Positions 42,101 through 50,455 of a DNA stretch of 64,000 nt are shown here, one piece after another. Source of the stretch: Streptomyces roseoverticillatus (GTDB lineage Bacteria > Actinomycetota > Actinomycetes > Streptomycetales > Streptomycetaceae); NCBI RefSeq assembly GCF_000719265.1, contig NZ_JOFL01000005.1, forward strand, positions 197,047-261,046. The letters are read 5' to 3'. Below the pieces are notes generated by a model. The model was given only the letters and a program-made list of their open reading frames with translations, made no database searches and was not told the DNA's origin. Each line of letters opens with the position of its first letter. The stretch's first letter is position 1. The position numbers and the translations under genes are program-made.

Positions 42101-43909
42101 GTCGACCGCGCCCGCGCCGCCGACGAGGACCGCCGCACGGCCCAGCGCGCCGCCGACGACGCCCGCCGCACCGCCCGTGCCCTGCGCGCCGAGCGCGCGG
42201 AGATCGCCGGCGCCCCCGACGAGGTGCCGGAGGCCGCCGAGCCCCCCACCGCCTCGCTGCCCGCCCTGCGCGAGGCCTACCGCGCCGCCTCCCAGGTCTA
42301 CGAGAAGGTCGGCGTCGGCGCCGACCTGCGCGCCGAGCAGGCCCGCGCGGAGAGCGACGAGAGCGCCGCCCGCAACGAACTGGACCGGCTCACCAACAAG
42401 GTGCGCACCCGCGCCGCCCAGCTCCTGGAGGGCACCGAAGGCGCCGACGGGCCCTCCCGGCAGGCCGCCGCGGCCCGCGCCGAGGAGCTCGTCCAGATGC
42501 TGGAGAGCCGCGCCTCCGCGGCCAGCGAGCAGCTGGGCCGGCTGCGCGGAGAGGCCGAGCGCCTCGCCCCGGCCGACGGCGACGCCCACACCGAGCTCCC
42601 CGAGGAGCTCGTGCCCGGCGACGCCGACCGCGCCAAGGAGCTCCTGCGCACCGTCACCGGCGAACTCGCCGCCCGCACCGACGCCCTGGAGCGCGCCCGC
42701 ACCGCCCACAGCGACCTGCTGCGCGCCCACCGCGCCGCCGAGGACGCCGTCACCGGCTTCGACGACACCGCCGCCCTCCTGCGCGACCTGCTGCGTGACA
42801 ACTCCCCGGAGGACGACACCGAGGAGCCCGAGCCGTACACGGGCGGCCTGGAGGAGGCACGCCAGGCCGCGGCCGAGGCACGCCGCTCCCTGCGCGGCTG
42901 CTCGGGCGACCTGTCGGCCGCCGAGTCCGCCGTCCGCGAGGCGAGCGACGTCCTCGTCCGGCACGCCAACTCCACCCGCTACGAGCAGGTGCGCACGCCC
43001 GCCCGCCAGCAGATCCGGGAGCTGCCCGCGGCCGCTCTGCCCGAGCACGCGGCCGCCTGGGCCGAGGCGTTCGCGCCCCGCCTGCGCGTGCTGACCGACG
43101 AGCTGGAGCAGCTGGAGCGCAACCGCGACAGCATCGTGGACCGGCTGCGCGGCCTCGTCGAGTCCTCGCTCACCACCCTGCGCTCCGCGCAGCGCCTGTC
43201 CCGGCTGCCCGAGGGCCTGGGGGAGTGGTCGGGCCAGGAGTTCCTGCGCATCCGCTTCGACGACCCCGACCAGAGCACCCTCACCGAGCGCCTCGGCGAG
43301 GTCATCGACGAGGCGACCCGCTCCGCGGTCAAGAAGAACTCCGACCTGCGCCGCGACGGCATGTCCCTGCTGCTGCGCGGCGTCCAGGCGGCCCTGCAGC
43401 CGCGCGGCGTCGCCGTGGAGATCCTCAAGCCCGACGCGGTGCTGCGCGCCGAGCGGGTGCCCGTCCGGCAGATGGGCGACGTGTTCTCCGGCGGCCAGCT
43501 GCTGACCGCGGCCATCGCCCTGTACTGCACCATGGCGGCGCTCCGCAGCAACGACCGCGGCCGCGACAAGCAGCGCCACGCGGGCACCTTGTTCCTCGAC
43601 AACCCCATCGGCCGCGCCAACGCCACGTACCTGCTGGAGCTCCAGCGGGCCGTCGCGGACGCCCTCGGCGTACAGCTGCTGTACACCACCGGCCTGTTCG
43701 ACACCACGGCCCTGGCCGAGTTCCCGCTGGTCATCCGGCTGCGCAACGACGCGGACCTGAGGGCGGGCCTGAAGTACATCAGCGTCGAGGAGCACCTGCG
43801 CCCCGGCCTGCCCCAGCAGCAGGACCCGGACGGGGAACAGGTCCACGGCCAGATCACGGCGACGCGGATGTACCGCCGCCCGGCGGAGGAGGCACCGGCA
43901 CAGGCCTGA
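39161..43909 (+). CDS. SMC-like ATPase (MukB/JetC type)
   Basis: A 1582-residue coiled-coil ATPase. Walker A is FLENGGGKSVLL (K69), the signature motif is FSGGQLLTAA near 1445, and the Walker B region is GTLFLDNPIGRAN near 1483. In the last, Asn follows the Asp where SMC proteins usually have Glu. Two long Ala/Arg/Glu-rich coiled-coil arms flank a globular hinge-like section at about 690-840 (EYLGEHGIPALPGWRYL, DGVVITDADS). Such proteins entrap DNA in condensin-like complexes. It is the third gene of the operon, 73 bases after the JetB-like gene. Confidence 0.85.
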   Translation: MYELSRVRLYSIGPAGARYADTVLDLRGVGAPVPTPAPAQAEFFEEEPVGPPRRPAPAGVLFLENGGGKSVLLKLIFSVMLPGHRNTLGGASSGVLRKFLLADDCGHVALEWQHVLTGETIVVGKVSEWRGRQVSNDPRKFAEAWYSFRPGPGLSLDALPVAESTAMRAAADGSSGARGRRRTMKGFRDALTEAGKAYPHLDVVWEEIHERWNEHLGELGLDPELFRYQREMNADEGEAAGLFAVKNDSDFTDLLLRAVTDTRDTDGLADLVHGFAHKLGRRAELTAERDFTAGSLDLLSRIADAAVKREQARGVHAGAERRTRGLARRLSARAFEERGRAAELAEQVAAAAHAVTDAETGRGRSSLVAAEIAYRHASLALAAAEKAAAAQRRELNDARTLHSAWQAAETVLRHRAAADRSARVAAAIREAERDAAPALAARAQAATELVRALNTAAENGEQRANEEEERSAALQEASEAAHRDATAAATEAQRARSESGHLRQRLAEVEQETAEAVRAGWIDDTGPDADPARAALAASDAEKPAVAAYEAAREAARQAADRAKETAAAESRAELAAARAADAATAAEGAYDAERRAAESIGAERRLTELLGLPEPAAAGQVPGPRAGEGPYGDGQPPAPRRSAEGDPQAAGLYYPGAVRAAAARGRAELPPVTGPLTAEELDRNADALRELLDESVAASERQLFDLRTAAADDSRILGALGDGGLLPPRPDVLAAVEYLGEHGIPALPGWRYLAQAVDPARHAAVLAARPELVDGVVITDADSHARAREVLGAASLLPRSALAVGTSEALLAPVPEAGRQDTGVFLVAPNPAMHDERAADEERHTLRERSLARDEEIRAIAARLAGDRTLAARLSSWRAGCPAGRLAELAAEATRARAAADTAQEELTGLRAARAEAEETSAEAARVRDERQETAQRARRVADALAGLAYRLRERANWQTRARELAEEAAEAEERAAVCVDRARAADEDRRTAQRAADDARRTARALRAERAEIAGAPDEVPEAAEPPTASLPALREAYRAASQVYEKVGVGADLRAEQARAESDESAARNELDRLTNKVRTRAAQLLEGTEGADGPSRQAAAARAEELVQMLESRASAASEQLGRLRGEAERLAPADGDAHTELPEELVPGDADRAKELLRTVTGELAARTDALERARTAHSDLLRAHRAAEDAVTGFDDTAALLRDLLRDNSPEDDTEEPEPYTGGLEEARQAAAEARRSLRGCSGDLSAAESAVREASDVLVRHANSTRYEQVRTPARQQIRELPAAALPEHAAAWAEAFAPRLRVLTDELEQLERNRDSIVDRLRGLVESSLTTLRSAQRLSRLPEGLGEWSGQEFLRIRFDDPDQSTLTERLGEVIDEATRSAVKKNSDLRRDGMSLLLRGVQAALQPRGVAVEILKPDAVLRAERVPVRQMGDVFSGGQLLTAAIALYCTMAALRSNDRGRDKQRHAGTLFLDNPIGRANATYLLELQRAVADALGVQLLYTTGLFDTTALAEFPLVIRLRNDADLRAGLKYISVEEHLRPGLPQQQDPDGEQVHGQITATRMYRRPAEEAPAQA

Positions 43910-43937
43910 TCCGCCGGGCCCGCGGCACCCCGCTCCG

Positions 43938-44528
43938 CTAGGCCCGCAGCACCTCCTCGATGCTGTCCCGCAGCTCCCGCAGCCTGTCGAGCTGCCCGCC
44001 CGGGCGATGCATGGCCTCGTCGATGGCCAGCAGCTCCTCGGCGGGCACCCGGGAGACGTACGTGCGCAGCTCGGTGAGGTCCAGCCGCCGGTTGAAGTCG
44101 TGCACCGCGTCCCGCCAGCGGTGCAGCAGGGAGACGAGCTCGGTGTGCCCGGGCTCGGAGAACACCCCGGACACCAGCGCCGCGTCCGTCGCCGACTGCA
44201 CCAGGCGGGGGTAGACGCGCGCCTTCGGCGCGAAGCGGTCCAGCGGCGCGAAGCCCCCGCCCGTCAGCAGCTCGGTGTTCTTCACGAGCTCGTCGGCCAG
44301 GGCGCGGCGCACCTGGGCGCGCCGCTCGCGGGCGGCCGCCCGCCGCTCGGCGTACACCCCGGTGATGGCGGCGACGAGCGCGAGCCCGGAGGTGGCGGGC
44401 TCGAAGCGGCCGTCGCGGCCCTGGGCCACGGCCAGCCACCAGCTGCAGATGCCGAGCGCGAGCAGCAGGCAGGCGATGGTGGCGGCGGCGAAGAACTGCC
44501 GGCTGAAGCGGCCGAGGAACCCCGTCAC
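43938..44528 (-). CDS. Hypothetical membrane protein
   Basis: A 196-residue protein with two N-terminal helices (FFAAATIACLLLALGICSWW and a weaker GLALVAAITGVYA) and a charged helical cytoplasmic domain of about 130 residues rich in Arg, Glu and Leu. No family was recognised. It lies 12 bases behind the EgtD-like gene on the same strand and is convergent with the SMC-like gene, so it is not part of that operon. Confidence 0.75.
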   Translation of the reverse strand: MTGFLGRFSRQFFAAATIACLLLALGICSWWLAVAQGRDGRFEPATSGLALVAAITGVYAERRAAARERRAQVRRALADELVKNTELLTGGGFAPLDRFAPKARVYPRLVQSATDAALVSGVFSEPGHTELVSLLHRWRDAVHDFNRRLDLTELRTYVSRVPAEELLAIDEAMHRPGGQLDRLRELRDSIEEVLRA

Positions 44529-44540
44529 GGTGACGCCCCG

Positions 44541-45677
44541 TCAGTCGAAGGGGTTGGGCCCGTCGGGCCGCACCCCGTCGCCCTTCGCCAGGAGCAGCAG
44601 CGTCATCCCGAAGGCGGGCCGGTCGAAGGACGTGTGCCCGGCCTCGTGGGTCTCGCCCACCGTGGTGACCCGGGCGTCCACCAGCATCTTCTCCAGCCCC
44701 GCCCGGGTGTACTTCCGGCTGAGCAGGAGGCGGATGGTGTCCTGGTCGGGGAACGGCACCGTGCTGCGGTCGGGCAGCGTCAGCTCCAGCTCGCCGCCGG
44801 TGCGGTTGCGGTAGATCACCTTGACCAGAAGCGACCGGTCGTCCTCGACGAGCCCCTCGCACGTGAGGCTGTTCATGTCGATCTGCAGGTCGGTGTACTG
44901 CAGCAGGGCGCTGGTGACGAACTCGCGGAAGCGCGGGCTGTTCTCGTACTCCTGCGCGGCGGCCCGCGCCGCCACCTCGTCCTGCCCGGCCGTGCTCGCC
45001 ACCTCCAGCAGGAAGCGGTCCTGCGGCCGCAGCAGCTTCTCCGCCAGCAGGGTCAGCAACTGCGTGTCGCTGTCGAAGTTCGCCAGGGTGTTGCCCAGCA
45101 GCGAGTACACCACCGGCTCGTCGCCCACCGTGCTGCGGATCAGCGTGCCCAGCCGGTCGAGGTTGGCGGGCATGGAGAAGTCCAGCTGGACGGGGAGCAC
45201 GTCCGCGGGGGGCACGTGCAGGTGCTGCAGCGCCTCGCGCTGGGCGAGGCGCAGCATCTCCGCGCTGACGTCCACCGGGAGGTAACAGCCGCAGCGGCCA
45301 TGGCTGTCCAGGGAGCGCAGCAGCGCCTGGTCCTTCTGGCCGGTGCCGGGGCCGAGGCTCACGTAGTGCAGCGGCCCGTCCGGGAGCCGCTCGCTCAGGC
45401 CGCGCCAGCGGCGGCTGAAGGAGGCGATGCTCTCGCGCATCACCGGGTAGTACAGGTCGTTGCACGCGTGGGCCCACGCCACCGTCGACTCCAGGCCCCA
45501 GTACGAGAAGCCGGAGGTGATCAGCTTGCCCGAGCCCGAGGGGTCGGGGCCGCGCCGCAGTCCGGCGGTCACCTGGGCCAGCTTGCCCGACTGCTCCTCG
45601 CCGACCAGACACACCGTCCAGCCGGCGTCCCGGAGGATCTCCGGAATCCGATGTACCGCCCGGTCCCGCTCCGCCAT
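44541..45677 (-). CDS. EgtD-like SAM-dependent methyltransferase
   Basis: A 378-residue protein of the histidine-specific methyltransferase (EgtD, Methyltransf_33) type. The SAM-binding loop is VSLGPGTGQKD near residue 105, followed by PVDVSAEML and the LLGNTLAN motif near 195. EgtD trimethylates histidine for ergothioneine, but the other egt genes are absent here, so the substrate may differ. The ATG at 45677 (MAERDRAV) has GGGGG 8 bases upstream. It appears to lead a two-gene unit with the membrane protein downstream. Confidence 0.82.
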   Translation of the reverse strand: MAERDRAVHRIPEILRDAGWTVCLVGEEQSGKLAQVTAGLRRGPDPSGSGKLITSGFSYWGLESTVAWAHACNDLYYPVMRESIASFSRRWRGLSERLPDGPLHYVSLGPGTGQKDQALLRSLDSHGRCGCYLPVDVSAEMLRLAQREALQHLHVPPADVLPVQLDFSMPANLDRLGTLIRSTVGDEPVVYSLLGNTLANFDSDTQLLTLLAEKLLRPQDRFLLEVASTAGQDEVAARAAAQEYENSPRFREFVTSALLQYTDLQIDMNSLTCEGLVEDDRSLLVKVIYRNRTGGELELTLPDRSTVPFPDQDTIRLLLSRKYTRAGLEKMLVDARVTTVGETHEAGHTSFDRPAFGMTLLLLAKGDGVRPDGPNPFD

Positions 45678-45729
45678 CCGTACATCCCCCCATGGCCCGT
45701 CAGCCCGCCCGTGCCCGGTGTACGCCACC

Positions 45730-45759
45730 GTCAACTGCCGAACCTACCCGGCAGTTGAC
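45730..45759 (-). terminator. Perfect hairpin after the small membrane gene
   Basis: Arms GTCAACTGCCG (45730-45740) and CGGCAGTTGAC (45749-45759) pair perfectly across an 8-base loop, 2 bases past the stop of the minus-strand gene at 45762 and ahead of the EgtD-like gene. It should separate the two transcripts. Confidence 0.7.
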
Positions 45760-45761
45760 GA

Positions 45762-46115
45762 TCAGGGGAAGCCGGGGCGACGGGCCCGTCTGCCCGCACG
45801 CGCCGTGCTGCTGGGCACGGACACCACTCCGTGCCGCTGCCGCCACACCTGCCGCGTCACCCACACGTCCAGCACCGCCCATGTGGTGGCCACCACACTC
45901 GCCAGCGCGCACAGCAGCGCCGGCAGGGCGAGCCACGCCCCGGCCAGCGCGAACAGCGCGGCCACCATGCCCTGCACCATCGTGACGGCGACGAAAAGGA
46001 CCGCGCGCACCGCGGCCGTGCGCACCGGATCCGGCATCCGGTGCCTGCGGGCGGGCTCCTCCACCCACAGCGGCGGTCGTGCCCGGTCCGACGGGACGTC
46101 ATGATCCCGCTCCAC
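45762..46115 (-). CDS. Small hypothetical membrane protein
   Basis: A 117-residue protein with two hydrophobic helices (about residues 37-75) that may form a hairpin in the membrane, between an Arg/Pro-rich N-terminus and a basic C-terminal tail ending RRARRPGFP. GTG at 46115 is chosen because GGGGGTGAG stands just upstream. It is divergent from the conservon operon with a gap of 257 bases. Function unknown. Confidence 0.65.
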   Translation of the reverse strand: MERDHDVPSDRARPPLWVEEPARRHRMPDPVRTAAVRAVLFVAVTMVQGMVAALFALAGAWLALPALLCALASVVATTWAVLDVWVTRQVWRQRHGVVSVPSSTARAGRRARRPGFP

Positions 46116-46372
46116 GAGCTCACCCCCTCGTCGGCGGACCGCTCCGCCGGCTCCCGTGCCGACGGCCGGCCGTTGCGGTCCGGCTCCCTCCACAAGAGCG
46201 AAGGAGGGTGCCCGATAGTTCCCATGGGCAAGGAATTACCGCATACGGGTGGCCGTCCCGGCGGTCTGATGACCGTACTGGTCTTCGAGTCTCGTACCGC
46301 GCAGTAGTAGGCTCACGCCGCATTGTTGTCGGAACACCACGCCTCCGGAGCGGGGTCGACGTTGGGGAGGCC

Positions 46373-48814
46373 ATGCGCTTTCGCGGGAAGTCCATCCGCC
46401 GGAAGATCGTGGCGCTGCTGCTGGTGCCGCTGGTGTCGCTCACCGGCCTGTGGGTCTTCGCCACCGTGATCACCGGCACGGAGGCCGCCCGGCTGCTCTC
46501 CGCCGCCGGGGCCATCCGCACGGCCGGCCTCCCGGCCGAGGACCTCGTCCGCGCGCTGCAGAAGGAACGCCGCCAGACCCTCGTCCTCCTCGCCGACCCG
46601 CGCCGCGCCGACCACCTCGCCCTCCTGCGCGAGCAGCAGGCCGCCACCGACCGGGCGGCCGCGGCCTTCCGGACCGGCGCCGCGAAGGTCCGCGACGACA
46701 TGAGCCCCGCCACGGACGTGCGCTACCGGCGCATCGAGAAGGCCCTCGGCGACCTCGACGGCCTGCGCGGCAAGGTGCAGGACGCCTCCATCAGCCGGCA
46801 CGGCGCCTTCCAGGCCTACAACGACCTGGTGGAGCCGTACTACGCCTTCCTCGGCAGCCTCGGCGCCTTCGAGGACGCCGAGATGGACAAGCAGGCCCGC
46901 GCCCTCATCGGCGTGGCCCGCGCCCGCGAGGCGCTCTCCCGCGAGGACGCCCTCCTCGCCGCCGCCCTCACCGCCGGCACCATGAGCCGCCAGGACCTGC
47001 GGGCCGTCTCCGACCGCGTCGCCGAGCGGCAGATCCTCTACAGCACCAACCTCGCCGTCCTGCCCGCCGCCGACCAGAAGATCTTCGAGGAGTACTGGCG
47101 CGGCACCGCGCCGCACACCCTGCGCGCCGCCGAGGACACCGCGATCCTCGCCGGCTCCACCCGCGCCCCGCAGACCATCGACTCCCAGCGCTGGGAGAAG
47201 GCCGCGGGCGTCGTCCTCGACGAGCTCGCCCGGATGAACACCGAAGCCACCGACCGCTACGCGGACCGCGTCGAGCCCATCGCCGCCCGCGTCCTGACCA
47301 AGGCCGCCGTCGCCGGCGTCCTCGGCGCCGCCGCGCTCGTCGCCTCCCTCGTCATCTCGCTGCGCATCGGCCGCGGCCTCGTGCGCGACCTGCGGCAGCT
47401 GCGCAAGGAGGCCCACGAGGTCTCCGGCGTGCGGCTGCCCGCCGTCATGCGCCGCCTGGCCGCGGGCGAGAAGGTCGACCTCGCCGCCGAGGCCCCGCTG
47501 CGCGTGTTCGGGCCGGACGAGCTCGGCCAGGTCGGCAAGGCCCTCAACACCCTGCAGCGGGCCGCCGTCGAGGCCGCCGTCAAACAGGCCGACATGCGCC
47601 GCGGCGTCTCCGACGTCTTCGTCAACCTCGCCCGCCGCAGCCAGGTCCTGCTGCACCGTCAGCTCACCCTCCTCGATGCCATGGAGCGCCGCACCGAGGA
47701 CACCGAGGAGCTCGCCGACCTCTTCCGCCTCGACCACCTCACCACCCGCATGCGCCGCCACGCGGAGGGCCTCGTCATCCTCTCGGGGGCCGCCCCCGCC
47801 CGGCAGTGGCGCAAGCCCGTCCGCCTCATGGACGTCGTCCGCGCCGCCGTCGCCGAGGTCGAGGACTACGAGCGGATCGAGGTGCGGCGCCTGCCCCGGC
47901 TCGCCGTCCGCGGCCCCGCGGTCGGCGACCTCACCCACCTCGTCGCCGAACTCCTGGAGAACGCCACCGTGTTCTCCCCGCCGCACACCGCCGTGCAGGT
48001 GCACGGCCAGCGCGTCGCCAACGGCTTCACCCTGGAGATCCACGACCGGGGCCTCGGCATGCCCCCGGACGCCCTGCTGGAGGCCAACCTCAAGCTCGCC
48101 GAGACCCCCGAGTTCGAGCTCTCCGACACCGACCGGCTCGGCCTGTTCGTCGTCAGCCGCCTCGCGCGCCGCCACGACGTCAAGGTCACGCTCCAGACCT
48201 CCCCGTACGGCGGGACCACCGCCGTCGTCCTCATCCCCCTGGACCTGCTCACCGAGGACGGGGCCGGGCCGGGCGGCGCATCCCGCCCCGGGGACGAGGA
48301 CACCGGCGAGCAGCTCCTCGCCCCCGGCCGCGGCACGGCGCCGCCCCGGCGCGAGGCGCTCTCCCCGGCCCCCGGCCGCCTCCCCGCGTCCCCCGCGGAT
48401 CCGGCAGCGCACGACGACGTGCTCTGCCCGTTCGAGCCGCGCGCGGACGAGGGCGAGGAACACCACCGGGCGGGCGGCGCCCTCGTGCCCCTGCCCCGCC
48501 GCAGGCCCTCCCCTTCGCTTCCCGAGGAGCACGGGGCCGAGCGGACCCCCACCGGCGGGCTGCCCCGGCGCGTGCGCCAGGCGAGCCTCGCCCCCCAGCT
48601 GAAGCAGGATCCGGAGGCCCCCCGCACCCGGGGCGGGGCCACCGGCCCGGACACCGCCGGTCCGGAACCCGAGCGCGACGCCGACGAGGTGCGGGCCAGG
48701 ATGGCCGCCCTCCAGCGCGGCTGGCAGCGCGCCCGGGAGCACAATGAGGCGGACACACCGGAAAGATCACCGAGAACAGCACCACGAACCACATCTGAGG
48801 GGGACGGTCGATGA
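46373..48814 (+). CDS. cvnA: Conservon sensor kinase-like protein CvnA
   Basis: An 813-residue membrane protein. One helix at the N-terminus and one near 300-320 bracket a nitrate/sulfate-sensor-like extracytoplasmic helical bundle. A HAMP-like region, a kinase-like dimerisation segment (NLARRSQVLLHRQL) and an ATPase domain with HLVAELLENATVFSPP and DRGLGMPPD follow. The last 250 residues are disordered. It is the first gene of a cvnABCD operon, the Streptomyces module that links a sensor kinase to a small GTPase. The ATG at 46373 follows GGGGAGG. Its stop overlaps cvnB. Confidence 0.93.
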   Translation: MRFRGKSIRRKIVALLLVPLVSLTGLWVFATVITGTEAARLLSAAGAIRTAGLPAEDLVRALQKERRQTLVLLADPRRADHLALLREQQAATDRAAAAFRTGAAKVRDDMSPATDVRYRRIEKALGDLDGLRGKVQDASISRHGAFQAYNDLVEPYYAFLGSLGAFEDAEMDKQARALIGVARAREALSREDALLAAALTAGTMSRQDLRAVSDRVAERQILYSTNLAVLPAADQKIFEEYWRGTAPHTLRAAEDTAILAGSTRAPQTIDSQRWEKAAGVVLDELARMNTEATDRYADRVEPIAARVLTKAAVAGVLGAAALVASLVISLRIGRGLVRDLRQLRKEAHEVSGVRLPAVMRRLAAGEKVDLAAEAPLRVFGPDELGQVGKALNTLQRAAVEAAVKQADMRRGVSDVFVNLARRSQVLLHRQLTLLDAMERRTEDTEELADLFRLDHLTTRMRRHAEGLVILSGAAPARQWRKPVRLMDVVRAAVAEVEDYERIEVRRLPRLAVRGPAVGDLTHLVAELLENATVFSPPHTAVQVHGQRVANGFTLEIHDRGLGMPPDALLEANLKLAETPEFELSDTDRLGLFVVSRLARRHDVKVTLQTSPYGGTTAVVLIPLDLLTEDGAGPGGASRPGDEDTGEQLLAPGRGTAPPRREALSPAPGRLPASPADPAAHDDVLCPFEPRADEGEEHHRAGGALVPLPRRRPSPSLPEEHGAERTPTGGLPRRVRQASLAPQLKQDPEAPRTRGGATGPDTAGPEPERDADEVRARMAALQRGWQRAREHNEADTPERSPRTAPRTTSEGDGR

Positions 48815-49266
48815 CCGCACCGAAGGCCGAGAACGCGACAACCACCGCAGCAGGCGGCTCGCCGGCCGCCACGGGCGAGCTGAACTGGCTCCTCGACGAA
48901 CTCGTCGAGCGCGTCGGCAGCATCCGCAAGGCGCTCGTGCTCTCCGGCGACGGCCTGGCGACCGGCACCTCCAAGGACCTCTCGCGCGAGGACGGCGAGC
49001 ACCTGGCGGCCGTGGCCTCCGGCTTCCACAGCCTCGCCAAGGGCGTCGGCCGCCACTTCGACGCGGGCAAGGTCCGCCAGACCGTCGTCGAGCTGGACGA
49101 GGCGTTCCTCTTCGTCACCGCCGCCGGCGACGGCAGTGCTCTGGCCGTCCTCGCCGACGCCGACTCCGACATCGGCCAGGTCGCCTACGAGATGACCCTG
49201 CTGGTCAAGCGGGTGGGCGCGCACCTGGCCACGGCTCCGCGCACCGGCGTGGCCGCCGACGGGTGA
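48811..49266 (+). CDS. cvnB: Roadblock/LC7 domain protein CvnB
   Basis: A 151-residue protein. After about 23 disordered residues comes a Roadblock/LC7 fold: LNWLLDELVERVGSIRKALVL, then LSGDGLATGTS, and VTAAGDGSALAVLADADSDIGQ quoted in part. Bacterial members (MglB-like) regulate small GTPases, here CvnD. It overlaps cvnA (ATGA) and cvnC (GTGA), so the three proteins are translationally coupled. Confidence 0.95.
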   Translation: MTAPKAENATTTAAGGSPAATGELNWLLDELVERVGSIRKALVLSGDGLATGTSKDLSREDGEHLAAVASGFHSLAKGVGRHFDAGKVRQTVVELDEAFLFVTAAGDGSALAVLADADSDIGQVAYEMTLLVKRVGAHLATAPRTGVAADG

Positions 49267-49685
49267 CCGCCGGCCTGCCCGGGGACGGCTCCGGCGACGG
49301 GGACGTGCGCTGGTACGACGACGCGGCGGGCCCGGTGGTCCGCCCGTACGCCATGACCCGCGGGCGCACCCGGCTCGCGGACGGCGCCGGCCTCGACCTC
49401 ATCGCGGTCGTCGTCGCCGAGGACCCGGCGGGCCGCCCCGCCGCCGCCCTCGCCGACCAGACGCTGTCCCCGGAACACCTCGACATCGTGGACCTCACGG
49501 CGGACCTGCCGCGCTCCGTCGCGGAGCTGGCCGCCGGGCTCGACCTGCCGGTCGGCGTGGTGCGGGTGCTCGTCGGCGACCTCCTGAACGCGGGCCTGGT
49601 GCGGGTCACCCGCCCGGTGCCGCCGGCCGAACTGCCCGACGAAAGCATTCTGCGCGAGGTGATCGACGGCCTGCGGGCCCTGTGA
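49263..49685 (+). CDS. cvnC: DUF742 protein CvnC
   Basis: A 140-residue protein of the DUF742 family. The conserved VVRPYAMTRGRTR is near residue 28, and a C-terminal winged-helix-like segment (SVAELAAGLDLPVGVVRVLVGDL, cited by its core AAGLDLPVGVVR) is near 95. CvnC binds the other conservon products in S. coelicolor. The GTG at 49263 overlaps the cvnB stop. Confidence 0.94.
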   Translation: MTAGLPGDGSGDGDVRWYDDAAGPVVRPYAMTRGRTRLADGAGLDLIAVVVAEDPAGRPAAALADQTLSPEHLDIVDLTADLPRSVAELAAGLDLPVGVVRVLVGDLLNAGLVRVTRPVPPAELPDESILREVIDGLRAL

Positions 49686-49822
49686 GGCGGCCCGCGGGCT
49701 GCCGGAGCGACCTGACGGGACCTCCGCAGAGACTTGTCGTGGCCATGGTCTTTACGGAACGATCACCATCCACCGGGGGCGCCGGACCCCGGAGCACCCC
49801 ACCGACCGGAGGACGAACAACC

Positions 49823-50422
49823 ATGAGGCTCCTGCGCTCCGACCGCGGCCGCACGCGCCCCGCGCCGGCCCCGGTGGCCCTCAAGCTCCTGGTCGCCGGA
49901 GGCTTCGGCGTCGGCAAGACCACCCTCGTCGGGGCGGTCAGCGAGATCCGGCCGCTGCGCACCGAGGAACTGCTCACCGAGGCGGGCCGGCCGGTCGATG
50001 ACACCGCCGGCGTCGAGGGCAAGCGCACCACCACCGTCGCCATGGACTTCGGCCGCATCACCCTCCGCGAGGACCTGGTCCTCTACCTCTTCGGCACCCC
50101 CGGCCAGGACCGCTTCTGGTTCCTGTGGGACGAGCTGGCCCGCGGCGCCCTGGGGGCCGTCGTCCTCGCCGACACCCGCCGGCTGCAGGACTGCTTCGCC
50201 GCCGTCGACTACTTCGAGCGCCGCGGCATCCCCTTCACCCTCGCCGTCAACTGCTTCGACGGCGCCGCCCGCTACCCCGAGGAGGACGTGCGGGCCGCCC
50301 TCGACCTGGACCCCGGGGTGCCCGTGATCCTCTGCGACGCGCGGGAGAAGGAATCGGTGAAGGGGGTGCTGGTGTCGGTGGTGGAGCAGCGCTTCGCCGA
50401 ACTCGCGGACCGGGCCGGCTAG
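49823..50422 (+). CDS. cvnD: Conservon GTPase CvnD
   Basis: A 199-residue small G protein. The P-loop is GGFGVGKTTLVG near residue 24, switch regions include DDTAGVEGKRTTT, the G3 motif is FGTPGQDRF, and the base-recognition segment reads AVNCFDG, a variant of NKxD as usual for this family. It would cycle between GTP and GDP under CvnB control. The ATG at 49823 is supported by GGAGGA at 49808-49813; an upstream GTG overlapping cvnC is less likely. No P450 (cvnE) follows. Confidence 0.94.
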   Translation: MRLLRSDRGRTRPAPAPVALKLLVAGGFGVGKTTLVGAVSEIRPLRTEELLTEAGRPVDDTAGVEGKRTTTVAMDFGRITLREDLVLYLFGTPGQDRFWFLWDELARGALGAVVLADTRRLQDCFAAVDYFERRGIPFTLAVNCFDGAARYPEEDVRAALDLDPGVPVILCDAREKESVKGVLVSVVEQRFAELADRAG

Positions 50423-50455
50423 GGCGCCCGCATCAGGCTGGAGCCGCCCGCGCGG

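Noticed and set aside
38831..43846. Minus-strand open frame of about 1670 codons
   Set aside because: Composition is repetitive Gly/Ala/Leu/Gln, it has no domain, and it mirrors the SMC-like gene whose motifs are clear on the plus strand.
43938..45677. JetD/MksG nuclease as a fourth member of the SMC-like operon
   Set aside because: The genes after the SMC-like ATPase are on the opposite strand and encode a two-helix membrane protein and an EgtD-like methyltransferase, without Toprim or DUF2220 features.
44541..45677. Ergothioneine biosynthesis cluster
   Set aside because: No egtA, egtB, egtC or egtE genes are near; a single EgtD-like gene is not enough.
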